Shown here one piece after another: positions 24,301-36,462 of a DNA stretch of 64,000 nucleotides (position 1 is its first letter; each line of letters begins with the position of its first letter). Below the pieces are notes generated by a model, which saw nothing but the letters and a program-made list of their open reading frames with translations, did not search any database and was not told the DNA's origin. Source of the stretch: Rhabdophis nuchalis (Eukaryota > Chordata > Lepidosauria > Squamata > Natricidae); the NCBI GenBank assembly GCA_039707465.1, contig CM077645.1, forward strand, positions 63,082,850 through 63,146,849, given 5' to 3'. A program made the translations under genes and the position numbers.

Positions 24301-24928
24301 TAATACAATAATACAATAGCAGAGTTGGAAGGAACCTTGGAGGTCATCTAGTCCAACCCCGCTGCTCAAGCAGGAGACCCTATACCGTGTCAGACAAATG
24401 GTTTTCCAGTCTCTTCTTAAAAACACATCCAGTGTTGGGGCATCCATAACTTCTGGTGGCAAGATGTTCCACTGGTTAATAGTTCTCACTGCCAGGAAAT
24501 TTCCCTTCAGTTCTAAGTTGCTTCTCTCCTGGATTAGTTTCCACCCATTGCTTCTTGTTCTGCCATCAGGTGTTTTGGAGAGTTGGAAGGGACCTTGGAG
24601 GTCATCTAGTCCAACCCCGCTGCTGAAGCAGGAGACCCTATACCGTGTCAGACAAATGGTTTTCCAGTCTCTTCTTAAAAACACATCCAGTGTTGGGGCA
24701 TCCATAACTTCTGGTGGCAAGCTGTTCCACTGGTTAATAGTTCTCACTGCCAGGAAATTTCCCCTCAGTTCTAAGTTGCTTCTCTCCTTGATTAGTTTCC
24801 ACCCATTGCTTCTTGTTCTGCCCTCAGGTGCCTTGGAAAATAGTTTGACTCCCTCTTCTTTGGGGCAACCCCTGAGATATTGGAAGGCTGCTATCATGTC
24901 TCCCCTATTCCCTCTTTTATTAAACTGC
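24301..24928 (-). mobile_element. CR1 3' end with 258-bp tandem duplication
   Basis: CR1 minus strand. The box AGAGTTGGAAGGAACCTTGG at 24321 recurs as AGAGTTGGAAGGGACCTTGG at 24579, and the following 258 bp are repeated almost unchanged. The minus-strand frame 24295-24930 therefore encodes SNLEL..NFLAVRTINQWN and PPEVMDAPTLDVFLRRDWK twice. Non-functional. Confidence 0.92.
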
Positions 24929-25371
24929 ATTTGCTGTCAGATGGGTGGTTCTTTGTTACAGTTTGGTTCAGTTCATATTAAACAGTTTAAAGCAGCTCCC
25001 TACCTCTGTGTTTTTACCTCAGAGAACAGTCTTGAGCAGTATTTCTCCCCCCCCTTTCTCTCTATGGGCCACCTGGGAATTTGCTATCCCAGTGCCTTTT
25101 TGGCCCTAAGAGGCCGCCATATGACAGTTGAAAAGCAGTTTGATGGGCGTGGCTACAGGGAAGTAAAAATATTTTTCAGTGGGTACCTTTTACATGCATG
25201 TACCTTGCACACGATACACGTGTGCTAGGCACAAAATGAATAGCTATTCTATTATCGGAAGTCCTTGGCTACATTGTGTTAAAATTTGAGGCAAATCGGT
25301 CCAGTAGTTTTTGAGATTAGTGGATTCGTACAAACTATTTTACATTTTTATTTATATAGATAATATGGAAT

Positions 25372-26830
25372 AACAAACGTATAAGAATGATAAACGTAAA
25401 GAAGAAAAATAATTATGTGAATGTATACTTAAAAAGGTATGTAAGAGAATTAAAAAAATAAAAATGTTCCGGGGGAAAAATTAATAAATAGGACCCTTTT
25501 AGAATCAATTTGCATTAAAAAAAAGAAGGGCTATGGAAAGAGGACGTAATGGGCTTTATGCCCTGAGCTTCAGCTGAGAAAAAGCCAGTTCTTGGTGTTG
25601 ATCTGGGGTCATTCACATCATCGTTTTCATGAATCTAGGATGTTAACTGAGATAATGGGAGCATTAGCTTCCCCCCCTTCTTTTTTCTACCATGAGAAAA
25701 AAGATATATCTTTAATGACATATATACATACATCTACATGTTCAAAATGGGAGAAAATTTGAAAACAGAGTATATCAAAATTAATTCTCTTATTTTGAGA
25801 AGATTATTAAGTAGTAAAAATATTATGCAATAAACAAATTAAATCTGTAAATTTCATAGGAAAAGAGGTAATGAAAACTTCCCTTTGCTGTTTGTTATAT
25901 GTTTCACATATACATTGCCTCCATCACTTATTTCCATGACAACTTACCTGACAACATCCTAGCCTCAGGATATAAGCACTTCCATAGCAAGGATACTGCT
26001 ACAGAGAAAGGTATCTTTCAAATCACTATAATCTGATTTTTTGGGGAAGGAACCTGTGCAGTGTTGTCTCCTAACTAGCACAGATTAAGTGGCAGAATCC
26101 ACTTGAAGCCCCATAGGTGTAAAATTATTTTTCCCTATTCTAACCAGCTTCCATATTATCATTTCTGCTTTTCTTACATCTATTTTGCATGCATTCTATT
26201 GGGAGATTAATCGAGAATCTAATATTTTTTTCATACTGCAATTATAGTTTCTCTTTCACATCATTCTATTTTCACTCCTTTCCTTTCTTTTTGTGCCTAT
26301 TTCATGGTTTTCCCCTGAAGGTCGACTGTTGACGCTGTTACCAAAATGCTCTCATGTTCAGAAAGCTCATGACTGTGTATTCTTTTCTAATTTTCTCAGT
26401 TTTCTATCATAAGTAAGGCTATCAGTGACAACTTATATAATTCCTTTGGCTATGAGAACATATGAACTGACTTATGTTTAACCCATGTATTGAAGATATT
26501 TTTATTTTGCCGATATAAGAACCCCTACTATGGAACTTTAAAACTTTTAGATAACTATAGAGAAATTTTAGAGAGCATTTCATCTTCAAGGAATGTAGAC
26601 CTATACAGTCTCTAAATTTATCTGACCAAAGGTTATAGCACCTTTTCTTCTAGCCTTGGTTTAAAAAAAAAACCAATATAATGGAAAAGCTAAAAAGGTT
26701 TTCATGTTTAAGTAGACATCTCAGTGTGCTGATAATAAAGTTTAAATACGAATCAGAATGTGTCTTGCAGAATGAAATCCCTTACAGTTACAGTTGAGAT
26801 TTGAGCTTGCTGGCTGCCTATGTTAGGATG
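25372..26830. other. unassigned AT-rich DNA
   Basis: No open frame, exon or repeat family recognised. Confidence 0.45.
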
Positions 26831-27119
26831 CAGTGGTAGGATTCAAAAAAATTTACTACTGGTTCTGTGGGCATGGCTTTGTGAGCGTGGCGTGGCTTTG
26901 TGGACGTGGCAGGGGAAGGATACTGCAAAATCCCAATTCCCTCCTTCTCCGCTCCACTAACCTGCTTTCCAGCTCTGTTCTCCTGTTCAGGGCAACAAAA
27001 GAAGATCAGCTGGAAAGCTGGAAGGCAGTAGGTGCAGTCTATTTGCTGGTTCTCTGAACTACTCAAAATTCCTGCTACCAGTTCTCCAGAACCTGTCAAA
27101 CTGGCTGAATACCACCTTG
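26831..27119. mobile_element. hAT-type MITE, older copy
   Basis: It begins CAGTGGTAGGATTCAAAA and ends GCTGAATACCACCTTG. The flanks TTAGGATG and TTAAGATA match at 6 of 8 positions. It contains the GTGGGCATGGCTTTGTG module seen, diverged, in the CAGTGGTGGG family. Confidence 0.75.
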
Positions 27120-27755
27120 TTAAGATAGCTCTGATGGAATGCCACATTCTTTCTTGGGTAAAACTCAATGTTTAAATTCTGTACATCTATTTTATTCTTC
27201 AGTGCAGAGAAGTACTCCCAAGTACTCCCAGGTACACCCTTATCTGTGGCAAGGATCCATCCTACTTCAAACAGATAAAGAAAACATCTTTAACAAGCTA
27301 AGAGGAAAGATTTCTTGGACGAATTATAAAATCTACTTGAAACAAACACATTTTAAATAACTGAGGCACCCTAACAGCTGTTGTAAGTCAAACAAATTAA
27401 AACACTAATTACCTCATTAAACTGCAGGTCTAGGACCTTGGTTCAGTCAAATGCTGCTCTTTGCCTCCTTCTCTTTTGATTGCCAGCTTCCTTCAGAATG
27501 GAAAGTAAGTGATAATAATAATAAAACAATAAACACATAAGAACCTTAAGAAAAAAAACTATTTAAGTTGCAAAAAATTCGACATATAAAATCAGATATA
27601 TAAACAGAGCCAGTTACATGCAGTGTACAAAAACATTAATATAAACACTGTGTAAAGGCCAAGATTTTTATATTCGTACACATTTTTTTAAAGTAGAACT
27701 TGGAAATAGTTTACAATATTTTATTTTGAAAAGATGGCTGATAGTTCTTCTACTA
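27120..27755. other. unassigned AT-rich DNA
   Basis: Nothing recognised between two hAT elements. Confidence 0.4.
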
Positions 27756-28872
27756 CAGTGATGACGAATCTTTTTAGGCTCGCGTGTCATAAGGGGGGAG
27801 CGCAGGGGGGGTTGTGTGCAGGTGTGCCACACCCATAATGCAATGCGTGACCCCCCCTAGTGCGTATGTGCACACTACAGATCCCCCCCGCATTTTTTAC
27901 CTGCTCTTTTCGCCCTCCCCAGGCTCCAGAGGCTTTATAGGAGCCTGGGGAGGGCGAAAAGAGCCTCCCTCTCCCCCCCCCCCCAGGCCCTCCGGAGGCT
28001 TTATGAACTTCCCTGAAGCCTCGGGAGCACTCAAAATGATGCTGCAAGCAATCGGTCACTTCCGGTTTTGGCGGTGCATCATTTTGAGTGCTCCAGAAGC
28101 TTCAGGGAAACCCCCTGAAGGTCGCTGAAGCCTCCGGAGAGCCTCCGGAGGGACTGGGAAGCCTCCGAAGCACTCAAAATGATGTGCCGCCGAAACTGGA
28201 AGTGACGTCCGATTTGCTTGCAGCATCATTTTGAGTGGTCCAGAGGCTTAAGGGAAGCCTCCTGAAGGTTATTGAAGCCTCCGGAGCACTCAAAATGACG
28301 CTGCAAGCAAACTGGAGGTCACTTCTGGTTTTGGCGGTGCATCATTTTGAGTGCTCCAGAGGCTTCCCAGGCCCTCCGGAGGCTTCAGCAACTTTCAGGA
28401 GGCTTCCCTGAAGCCTCCGGAGCACTCAAAAAGATGTGCCACCGAAACCGGAAGTGACCTCCGATTGCTTGCAGCGTCATTTTGAGCGCTCCGGAGACTT
28501 CAGGGAAGCCTCCTGAAGGTTGCTGAAGCCTCTGGAGGACCTCCGGAGGGCCTGGGAAGCCTCCGGAGCACTCAAAATGATGCACCGCCAAAACAGAAAG
28601 TGACCTCCGATTGCTTGCAGTGTCATTTTGAGCACTCCGGAGACTTCAGGGAAGTTCATGAAGCCTCTGGAGGGCCTTTGGGGGGCGAGGGGTTTTTTTC
28701 TTTTCACCCTCCCCAGGCTCCAAAGGCTTCATAGGGTGAAAAAAGCATGAAAAATTCAGTTGGCCAGCGCGCACATGCGATCTGGCCAGCTGACAGGGCA
28801 TCACCTCGCGTGCCCTGACAAATGGCTCCGCGTGCCACCTGTGGCAAGCCTGCCATTGGTTCGCCATCACTG
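27756..28872. mobile_element. hAT-type element with palindromic satellite core, perfect TSD
   Basis: An 1117-bp element. The left end is CAGTGATGACGAATCT and the right end is TTGGTTCGCCATCACTG, an inverted pair. It has exact 8-bp TSDs TTCTACTA at 27748-27755 and 28873-28880. The core (about 28020-28650) consists of repeated units in which GAGCACTCAAAATGATG and its inverse CATCATTTTGAGTGCTC flank a CGGAAGTGACCTCCGATTGC-type sequence, separated by GAAGCCTCCGGAGG strings. About four to five such blocks are visible. No transposase; the open frames are shadows of the satellite. Confidence 0.95.
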
Positions 28873-29008
28873 TTCTACTATCACTTTGGTCCCCAAAAGA
28901 ATGAACATTTCCATTTTCCTACCTTTTTTAAATTCTAATGTATCTTTTCACTTTATTTTGTGTTGCCATTTTAAAGTTAATTTTTATAACTGTCAGTATT
29001 TATAACTA

Positions 29009-29437
29009 TCACATATTGTATCACAGTGTGGTATGCTGGTTTAACAGTTGCAGAGAGGAAGGCACTACAGAGAGTGATCAATTCGGCACACGAAACCATT
29101 GGTTGCCCTCTGACATCACTGGATGACCTCGCCAGATCTCGCTGCTTTAGCAGGGTAAGGAAGATTCTCATAGATGATTCACACCCTGGTTGGTATCTCT
29201 TTGCACTTCTACCATCAGGCAGAAGATATCAAAGTATAGCCAGCCGAACAAACAGGTTTAAAGATAGCTTCTATCCTTGGGCTCTGAGACTTAAATTCAA
29301 CCACAATCACTCCATGCACGTGCTAGTTTTTCCTTTTTTCTTTTCTCTCTTTTTTTTGTTTCTGTTATAATTTTGCACCAGTGAAGTTAAAACCAATTTC
29401 ATTGTAATTTTAGTACAATGACAATAAAGATGATGAT
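29009..29437 (+). mobile_element. LINE fragment with LPSGRRYQ C terminus
   Basis: The + frame 29026-29370 reads WYAGLTVAERKALQRVI, then ETIGCPLTSLDDLARSRCF, then LLPSGRRYQSIASRTNRF and DSFYPWAL. This is the reverse-transcriptase C terminus of a vertebrate non-LTR family also seen at 4201-5083. The 3' UTR ends TTTCATTGTAATTTTAGTAC and ACAATGACAATAAAGATGATG. It is 5'-truncated. Clade assignment (Rex1-like or CR1-like) is not certain. Confidence 0.85.
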
Positions 29438-29580
29438 AATGATTGTTGTTGTAATCTAACTTCTACTTCTATTTCCTTTAATTATTTATTATTGTTGCAA
29501 TTATTTGAATCTATTTTAATAGTCTGTATTGGGATTTGTTTCATGCTTCTGTTTTAGATTAAAATGTTTATACATTAAAA

Positions 29581-29813
29581 ATAGCAATAGCACTTAGACT
29601 TATATACCGTTTCACAGTGCTTTACAGACCTCTCTAAATGGTTTACAGAGTCAGCATTTTGCCCCCAACAATCTGGATCTTCATTTTACCAACCTCAGAA
29701 GGGTGGAAGGCTGAGTCAATCTTGAGCTGGTGAAACGCGAACTACCAAACTGCTGGCAATTGGCAGAATTAGCCTGCAATACTGCATTCTAATCATTGCA
29801 CCACAACTCATAC
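29581..29813 (-). mobile_element. tRNA-derived squamate SINE
   Basis: On the minus strand it starts with a tRNA-like head (GTGGTGCAATGATTAGAATG as A-box region, AGTTCGCGTT as B-box region). It ends with GGTATATAAGTCTAAGTGCT followed by ATTGCTAT. From family knowledge this tail resembles the Bov-B LINE 3' end used by Sauria-type SINEs. About 233 bp, close to full length. No TSD resolved. Confidence 0.75.
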
Positions 29814-32800
29814 GAAAGAAAGCAACATAAAAAGATATCTTATAATTTATTTAATAAATACGCTTATTGATGGTTTTTCAGTGATTAAAATCAAAATCCT
29901 TACTTAATTGTATCTTATTTAGTATGTCTCATAAAATGATGCCTAGACCTTCAAATGGTCCAGTAACAAAATAAAGATTTGTTCAAAAATTGTAACAAGT
30001 CTTAGATGTTAGTATTCCTTCTTTCTATTCTTGTGCAAAACTAATACATTCTCATATGTTTATTCTATTAAAAAAAGAATTTATAGGAAAGCAATTTCTT
30101 TGCACAAATATTTGAATGAAAATTAGAGAACTATTATGATTGAAAAAATAACATTTGTTGTTCACCATAATTTCCTTCTTTTTATTATTTCCCCCCTCCT
30201 CTCAAAAAATAAAACAAAGAACCCCATAGCAAGATAAGATAAAATATGATTTATTTCCATGGTTGTAATACAAGGAAACAGAAGAGATAGTCCAGGGCAT
30301 TCAAATGCAGGATTCAGGCCCAGCCAAATTTATTATTATGTTTGCACAGAGTAGTAGATAAAGAATACCTGCTTGTTTTATCTGCAACATTTTTCTCAAA
30401 ATTAATGCTTTGCTTACACATGGAATATGATAAAACATGCCAATGATTATTTCTCAACACAAAAAACAACTGAAGTGAAGATATGAGAAAATGTTAAAAG
30501 CTTCTGAAGAAAAAAGTAACAATCCAGCTAATTTTCAGTTAATTTTGCATGTTGCAAATGCCATAATTGAATTAAAGCATAGGTCTCCATGGGGATAATA
30601 TGAATCCAGAGATCAGTATGATTTCCGAAGTATGAGTTAGATTAATTCAAAAGTAATCCAAGTGCTTGAGAAACAAATGCTACTTTTTTGTAGCTAATGT
30701 TGGGGAAATGTTACCCATTGTACGTGTTGAAGGGTCCTTTTCTAACAAAACTAGTGAAGTGAAACTGCTCTCTTTGCTTGGATGATAATTTACAAAAACA
30801 TCATGTTATAGAAATATTTATATATGAATCACATTTATATGCATGCCTATCTCATAGGAGGGGGTTTAAGACAAGATTTAAATTTGTCCTATAAGCACAT
30901 AATTTTCTACAATTAAATATCATTCTGTTACTTTTCATAAAAGAGGTGGTAAGAGTTCAGCAAAACATCATTTCTTCTTTTTCTTAGAAGCCAATCTATG
31001 CAAGAAACAAACTGCCTGTCTTCTAAAGATTATTTCTGATCTTAGTTTCATAAATAACATTTTTCTTACTAAAAACTTTGCTGATACCTGTTTTTTTTAA
31101 ATTGTATAAGCCCATTTGGTAGAGTTGAATACCACTAAAACATATATCATCAAATGCCTTTTATTCAGTTCTTCATCACCCTCGCTGTCTTCACTTCTCT
31201 TTCGGCATCATGTAATGTCTGTTTTTGGACATATTCAATCTCACAGGGAAAGAGATTATTCTTTCATTATTCTCTTATCACATAAGAAGTCAATTGTGCT
31301 TTTATACCTTAAAATGGTGACATGTGTTCTCAGAGCAAGTTGTTGATGCATTGTCTCAATATCAACAACAAACGCAGGTGTGTGTGCACAGGCATAGAAC
31401 CTTCTTTGTGCCATGAGACAACTAATGCAGTAGTTGGCTCCACAACCTTTTGTCAATCAATATTCCTATGTAAATTTACTGGAAAAGCAGTTCACGTTAT
31501 ATATTATGTAAAGTAAATATAAAGATTTAGAGTATGGTTTTAAGGGGGGAAAGAACAATCTAAAGAATTGAGATCAGAATCATGTTCATTTTTAAAATGT
31601 CTCTAAATAGGGTTATCATATTTTAACTTGGAAAATTATTGTCAATTCAACAAACATACAGGGCAAAGGGAATCAGATGTCAAATACTTTTCATAATTAC
31701 AACTGTTCAGATTTAATGCAGTTAATAAACAAATAAAACAAGTGTTATAAGAGAAAACAAAAGAGGACTTCAGTTTTTAAAAATATTCAGTTTCAGAACA
31801 ATCTGTAAAAGAAACAGTCCAATGTAATTGTTTCAATGTAAGAGAGAGAGAGACAGAGAGAGAGAGACTGACTAAAAATCTGTTTTCTAGTCAGGCTTCT
31901 GAGGAACTTAAGCCACTCAAGTGTTAAATGTTTTGAGACCAAATATATATTCTTTAAGTGCCAGAAACATCAGTTTACTACTTAACTATGCCATTCCATT
32001 TTCTCTAATCTTGAATCACTGAACAGCTCCTTAATATGGAAAAGCACAATGAGACAAGTTCCTCACTGACATTTCACATCAGTCACAGGGATTGCAATAG
32101 ACATAAATCTTTATAGAGCTGACATTTTATTACTAAGGCACATCACAGTTCCTAGACGCATAATATTTCCTCTGTTTTAGCTACTTTCTAAAATTATTAC
32201 TCATTTCAGGCATTACACTAAGGCAGAGGTGAACTCTTGAATGTGATCTCAGAGAATTCAAAAAATTATCAGCATATAATGTGTTAATATTACAGAATGG
32301 AAAAATTATTAATCAAACAGGTGGACAGTTAACCATTTCAAATCAGTCTGAAACCAAATCAAGTTTTGTTTTTGAAATGATTGCTGAATAATTTGGAGGT
32401 TAGACTCTTGGTATACCATTCAAAAGGTAAGCAAAGTCCATGACACAGGACATAATATTGTACATCACGTTCACTTAGACAATCAGTGATTTCTTTGGTT
32501 TTCATTTAATATGTGTTATGTGGTCCCAGCCATTGCTGTAAATATATAGCTTATCCGTTAATATTTTATGTGACATGGCAATTATGGTTTATTCAATAAA
32601 ATATGGTTAATACTGTGTAGCAAACTATGTGTAGTCACATCTTCTTGGAAAAAAATTGCCGTATGTTTTTAATGGTCATGGATTATATGAAGTCAGCAAT
32701 TTTAAATAAGCTGAAGGTAGTATGTATTTTATACATATGGAACTAAAATCCCTGCAGTGTAGATACTTTCACAAAAGAACTAGGGGACAAAAATAAATGA

Positions 32801-33001
32801 CAAAAGAAGACCAGGTAGAGCAGGGAAGTTAAAATTGGTGGATTTTTAGGCCTTAAATAAAGTTTATTTGAATTGAACTGGATTCCTGTTGCACTGATTT
32901 GTCCTTTTAGTCTTCTTTTCAACAAAATGGAAGCGATTTACTAGTGAGCTGTTCTGTCTCGTTTTTTTCATGCTGGGCTATGGCCCTGATATTCCCTAGG
33001 G
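29814..33001. other. unassigned AT-rich DNA
   Basis: No gene or family is recognised. A GA run lies near 31841-31866. If gene order is as in mammals, GFRA1 would be the expected neighbour on this side of CCDC172, but no GFRA1-like exon was seen. Confidence 0.45.
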
Positions 33002-33869
33002 CAGAGGCGTAGCGTGGGGGGTGCAGGGGGGGGCGGCCGCACCGGGCGCAACATCTGGGGGGGGCGCTCGCACTCGCAGCTCTCTGCCCCTGCCTGGCTT
33101 GAAGTGACTTCATGCTATGTCAGCTTGAAATGCCAGAGACGTCCGGGAAGAGGCTTGCTATCCAGGTCTGACCGGGCAGCTAACACTGCGGGGTTCGGAT
33201 GCGTCGGGCAAAGGTAACTCACTCCCCCCCCCAGTCCGGGCTCACACACACACACAAACACACAAACACACCCTCCTCCCCTTCTCCTCCACCCCACCGC
33301 CTCTCGGGGCCATGCTGCCACTCTTAAGCGAAAGAGGTCGCGGGGTGGGCAGCCTTGCCTCCCTGCCTATTCTCCCCCCCTCGTCTTCACTCTCCCCATA
33401 AAATATCCCAAGCCGGCTCCCGCACACGGGAAAGGCTGGCGGAGTTTGCCGGCGACTTTTTTTTTCTTCTTCTTTTCCTTCCCTGGCGCGCGTTCTGCTG
33501 AATGAATGAGCAGCGGTCTGGTCCTCCTTGCGCGCAGCCGGTTCATTTGAATGTAAATGGGAGGAGGGGATGCGGGGATGTGTGTTGAGGGGGGGGAGAT
33601 AATGAGGGGGGGGAGAGAGAGAGAGAGAGAGAAACGAGCGAGGGAGAGGAAGTATATTTATGTATATTTATTGTTTTAATTTCCCTGTGCACCGCTCCGA
33701 GTCCCCTTGGGGAGAGGGAGCGGTCTAGAAATTAAATATATTATTAAAATATATATATTAAGGAAGGAAGGAAGAAAAGAGGCGCTTATTAAAATGGATG
33801 AGTCTGCAAGTTAGGGGGCGCAAATTACTTGCCTTGCCCCAGGTGCTGACAACCCACGCTACGCCACTG
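33002..33869. mobile_element. GC-rich hAT-type element with perfect 8-bp TSD
   Basis: An 868-bp element from CAGAGGCGTAGCGTGGG to CCCACGCTACGCCACTG, clear inverted ends. It is flanked by exact TSDs CCCTAGGG at 32994-33001 and 33870-33877. The interior is far more GC-rich than its surroundings, with G and C runs, a CA run near 33242 and a GA run near 33613. It contains an L2 3' tail at about 33654-33745. No transposase. The GC richness could be mistaken for a CpG-island promoter. Confidence 0.95.
33654..33765 (+). mobile_element. L2 3' tail nested in the GC-rich hAT element
   Basis: TTATTGTTTTAATTTCCCTG, then GCACCGCTCCGAGTCCCCTT, then GGGGAGAGGGAGCGGTCTAG is nearly identical to the L2 3' UTR end at 36960-37025. 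Only about 100 bp is present, ending in an AT-rich tail. Confidence 0.85.
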
Positions 33870-34009
33870 CCCTAGGGTTTCATATCTAAGTATTAATCAG
33901 GTATGATCCTGCTTATTTTTTGACATCAGCCAAAATGAACTAAATATTACTGTGCTTCAAACACATTATTTGTCTAATAGAAGGCAGTCTCCTACCATTC
34001 TGCCATTAT

Positions 34010-34865
34010 ATTGTGGCTTCCGGCGTCACGATGTAGCCAGTTGGTGCCATCTCTGACTATTGGGGGTGAGTCATTGGCCCCTACAGAGAGGGCTCGCAAC
34101 TTGGGCGTCCTCCTGGACTCGCGGCTCTCTTTAGAAGATCATTTGACAGCCGTGGCCATTTGACACCTTTCTGGATCGTGGCGCTCTACGCATGGTCACT
34201 CAAGCCCTCGCCTCCCATCTGGACTATTGCAACGCTCTCTACATGGGGCTTCCCTTGAAGTGCACCCGGAGGCTCCAGTTAGTTCAGAATGCGGCCACGC
34301 GGGAGATTTTGGGAGTTTCTAGATGCTCCCACGTGACACCTCTCCTGCGCGAGCTGCACTAGCTGCCTGTGGCTTTCGGGGTGCGCTTCAAGGTACTAGT
34401 AACCACCTTCAAAGTGCTCCATGGCAAGGACCTGGTTATCTTCAAGACCGCCTCCTGCTACCAAATACCTCCCACCGACCAGTTCGCTCCCACAGAGAGG
34501 GCCTCTTGAGGGTGCCGTCGGCTAAACAATGTTGGCTGGCGACCCCCAGGGGGAGAGCCTTCTGTGTGGCAGCCCCTGCCCTCTGGAATGACCTACCCCC
34601 TGACCTACGGACGATCACTGACCTATGCCTTTTCCGTCGGGCCTTGAAGACCTATTTATTTCGTGCGGCCGGCCTGGCGTAGTTTTTAATTTGTTTTAGC
34701 AGGGGTTTTAATAGGGGTTTTAGGACAGGCCATAAATTTAATGTATTTTTAATTGTATTTTATGTTTTATATTACCGATTTTACCTGCCTGTACACCGCC
34801 CTGAGTCCCAGTAGGGAGAAGGTGCGGTATATAAATTTAATTAATTCTAATTCTAATTCTAATTA
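34010..34865 (+). mobile_element. L2-clade LINE fragment
   Basis: It starts in the block matching TEWLWFPAPRFSQ and continues through RARNLGVLLDSRLSLEDHLTAV, SHLDYCNALYMGLPLK and the ALWNDLPPDLRTITD C terminus (frame 34323-34682). The 3' UTR has GCCCTGAGTCCCAGTAGGGA and a TAATTCTAATTC tail. An internal deletion of about 45 bp after GCCGTGGCC and a stop in the RELHxLPV block show that it is dead. Confidence 0.9.
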
Positions 34866-35783
34866 TTATAAATCTTATTTATGGTTATAATAAACCTTAT
34901 ATTCTACCAGGAATTAATTCATATGCTATTATGCTTCATATCACATTTTTTTCAATGCTCTCTTTGATTTTCATTAATTCAAAAAATCAGAAAATTCCTA
35001 ATTATATATGAAGCAATTGCTTCTCAATATAGTCATTTAACAGGACTTACCCAAAACTCTGTCTTGGAAGTTCCTAGATAACAAATATCCTTTGCCCTGT
35101 TGGAAAATTAATGCTGATAATTTCCACATTAGTTTTCATGTATTACCTTCTCGGTTACTCCTCAAATCTGGATCAGAACAAATGTACATGCCATTCAGTA
35201 ACCTAGCATAAAACATAGCTTGATGTTTGCTTATTTAATATACATTAAAAAACTTCAAAAACAAATTACTGGCAAAAACAGGACAAAAGAAGGGCAAAAG
35301 AAGAGTGAAAAAAACCATGAAAAACATCAAGATATAAAAAGGCAGAAAATTAATAACAATAAACTACATTATCTATTCCTATATATCTTACACTAGAAGA
35401 TAAAATTGGGGAAATTGGCATGGAAAGTCCAAAAGGGAAAATACGGTATGTTTTTGCTGATTTAGTTATTACAGTTTTTAATTTTCCATCTTTTTCAAAG
35501 ACTATTATTTTGCTTTTACCATTTTATATACATAACAGCAGCAGAATAGAAATGGAAAGTAATAAGGAAAGATATCCAGGTGATATTAGCCTCTTCTATT
35601 CTGCAGAATTAAAGTAAAATATGTTGGTCAGTGGGCACATTCATCTCATACATTGCCCAATCTTCAGGGTAGACCTTGTTTAGTGACTACAGTTGGTTCC
35701 TGCAAAATTATAAACAACATTGTTGCTAAGTGAATGTGTGTGTGTGGGTGGATGGGTGTTTGTGTGGGGGTGGGTGGGTGGGT

Positions 35784-35819
<36 letters not shown>

Positions 35820-36462
35820 TTGCAAAGTTTGCTGGTTGCTGTTATAACATTTAGATAAGACGCTGTGCCTGACTTGTTTTTCCCCCCATATTTTTCCTAT
35901 TACAAGAAAGAGTGATTGCTTAAACAAGCTCTTTTACTAAGATACTTTTTCACCACAGCACTGCATTTCCCTAAAAAAAAGTGCTAATCACAAGTTAACA
36001 GCTCTGTAACCTTAATTAGTTCTTTAGACCCCCTATGCCAGCTGGTATCTGCTGCCTGAAACTGACCAGACCTTAATCAGTTTCACAATGACAGGCTTTT
36101 GATGTGGTAAATACAGTCTTTGGGCAAATATTTTTAGAAAGGTTGCCAAAATTCTTGTAATTGCTATTTCAGTGAGACAATTAATTTTATAACAACCTAT
36201 TGTTTCCCCTAAGTTATTTTCTCCAATTACATTTTTTACATTTTTCGCTTACTCTCCTAATTTGTAATATGTATGGAAATTCAGTTTTTCTTCTTTGATT
36301 AATCCTTTGATTTTAAATTTAACATTCCAATTTTAATATTTCCCATTTCCCCTTTTGTTCTTATCTGACTGTGTTGGTCTGTGTTGTATGCTTGACGTTT
36401 TGATTTTCTTTCAACATTCAGAATAGGTGAATTTTCTGTTATTCAGAAAATTCTGTTATTCA
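34866..36462. other. unassigned AT-rich DNA with a TG/GA microsatellite
   Basis: No gene recognised. 35736-35820 is TGTGTG, then GGTGGGTGGG, then a GAGAGA and GACA run. Confidence 0.5.

Larger units (their letters stand above)
22429..25371 (+). mobile_element. long modular dispersed repeat, copy 1 (unclassified)
   Basis: The left module begins ACTAGCTATACCTGGCCACA and runs to about 22535. The right module, about 25060-25371, runs from GGGCCACCTGGGA through GGAGCTACAGGG-like sequence to TTTATATAGAT. The same two modules in the same order bound 50380-52776, so they define one element type. Between them is a CTAC-type minisatellite, here interrupted by a hAT MITE (22739-23157) and CR1/hAT pieces (23794-24928). 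No transposase or reverse transcriptase of its own was seen. The class is unknown to me. Confidence 0.6.

Noticed and set aside
27787..28707. Gly/Pro/Arg-rich frames around 28 kb as a collagen-like or RNA-binding gene
   Set aside because: The frames repeat with the satellite core of a hAT element and occur on both strands.
29814..33001. Search for GFRA1 exons expected by mammalian synteny
   Set aside because: No cysteine-rich GFRA1-like segment was seen on either strand; the gene may lie outside the window.
33002..33869. Possible CpG-island promoter or first exon of a neighbouring gene
   Set aside because: Clear terminal inverted repeats and perfect 8-bp TSDs show that it is an inserted hAT element.
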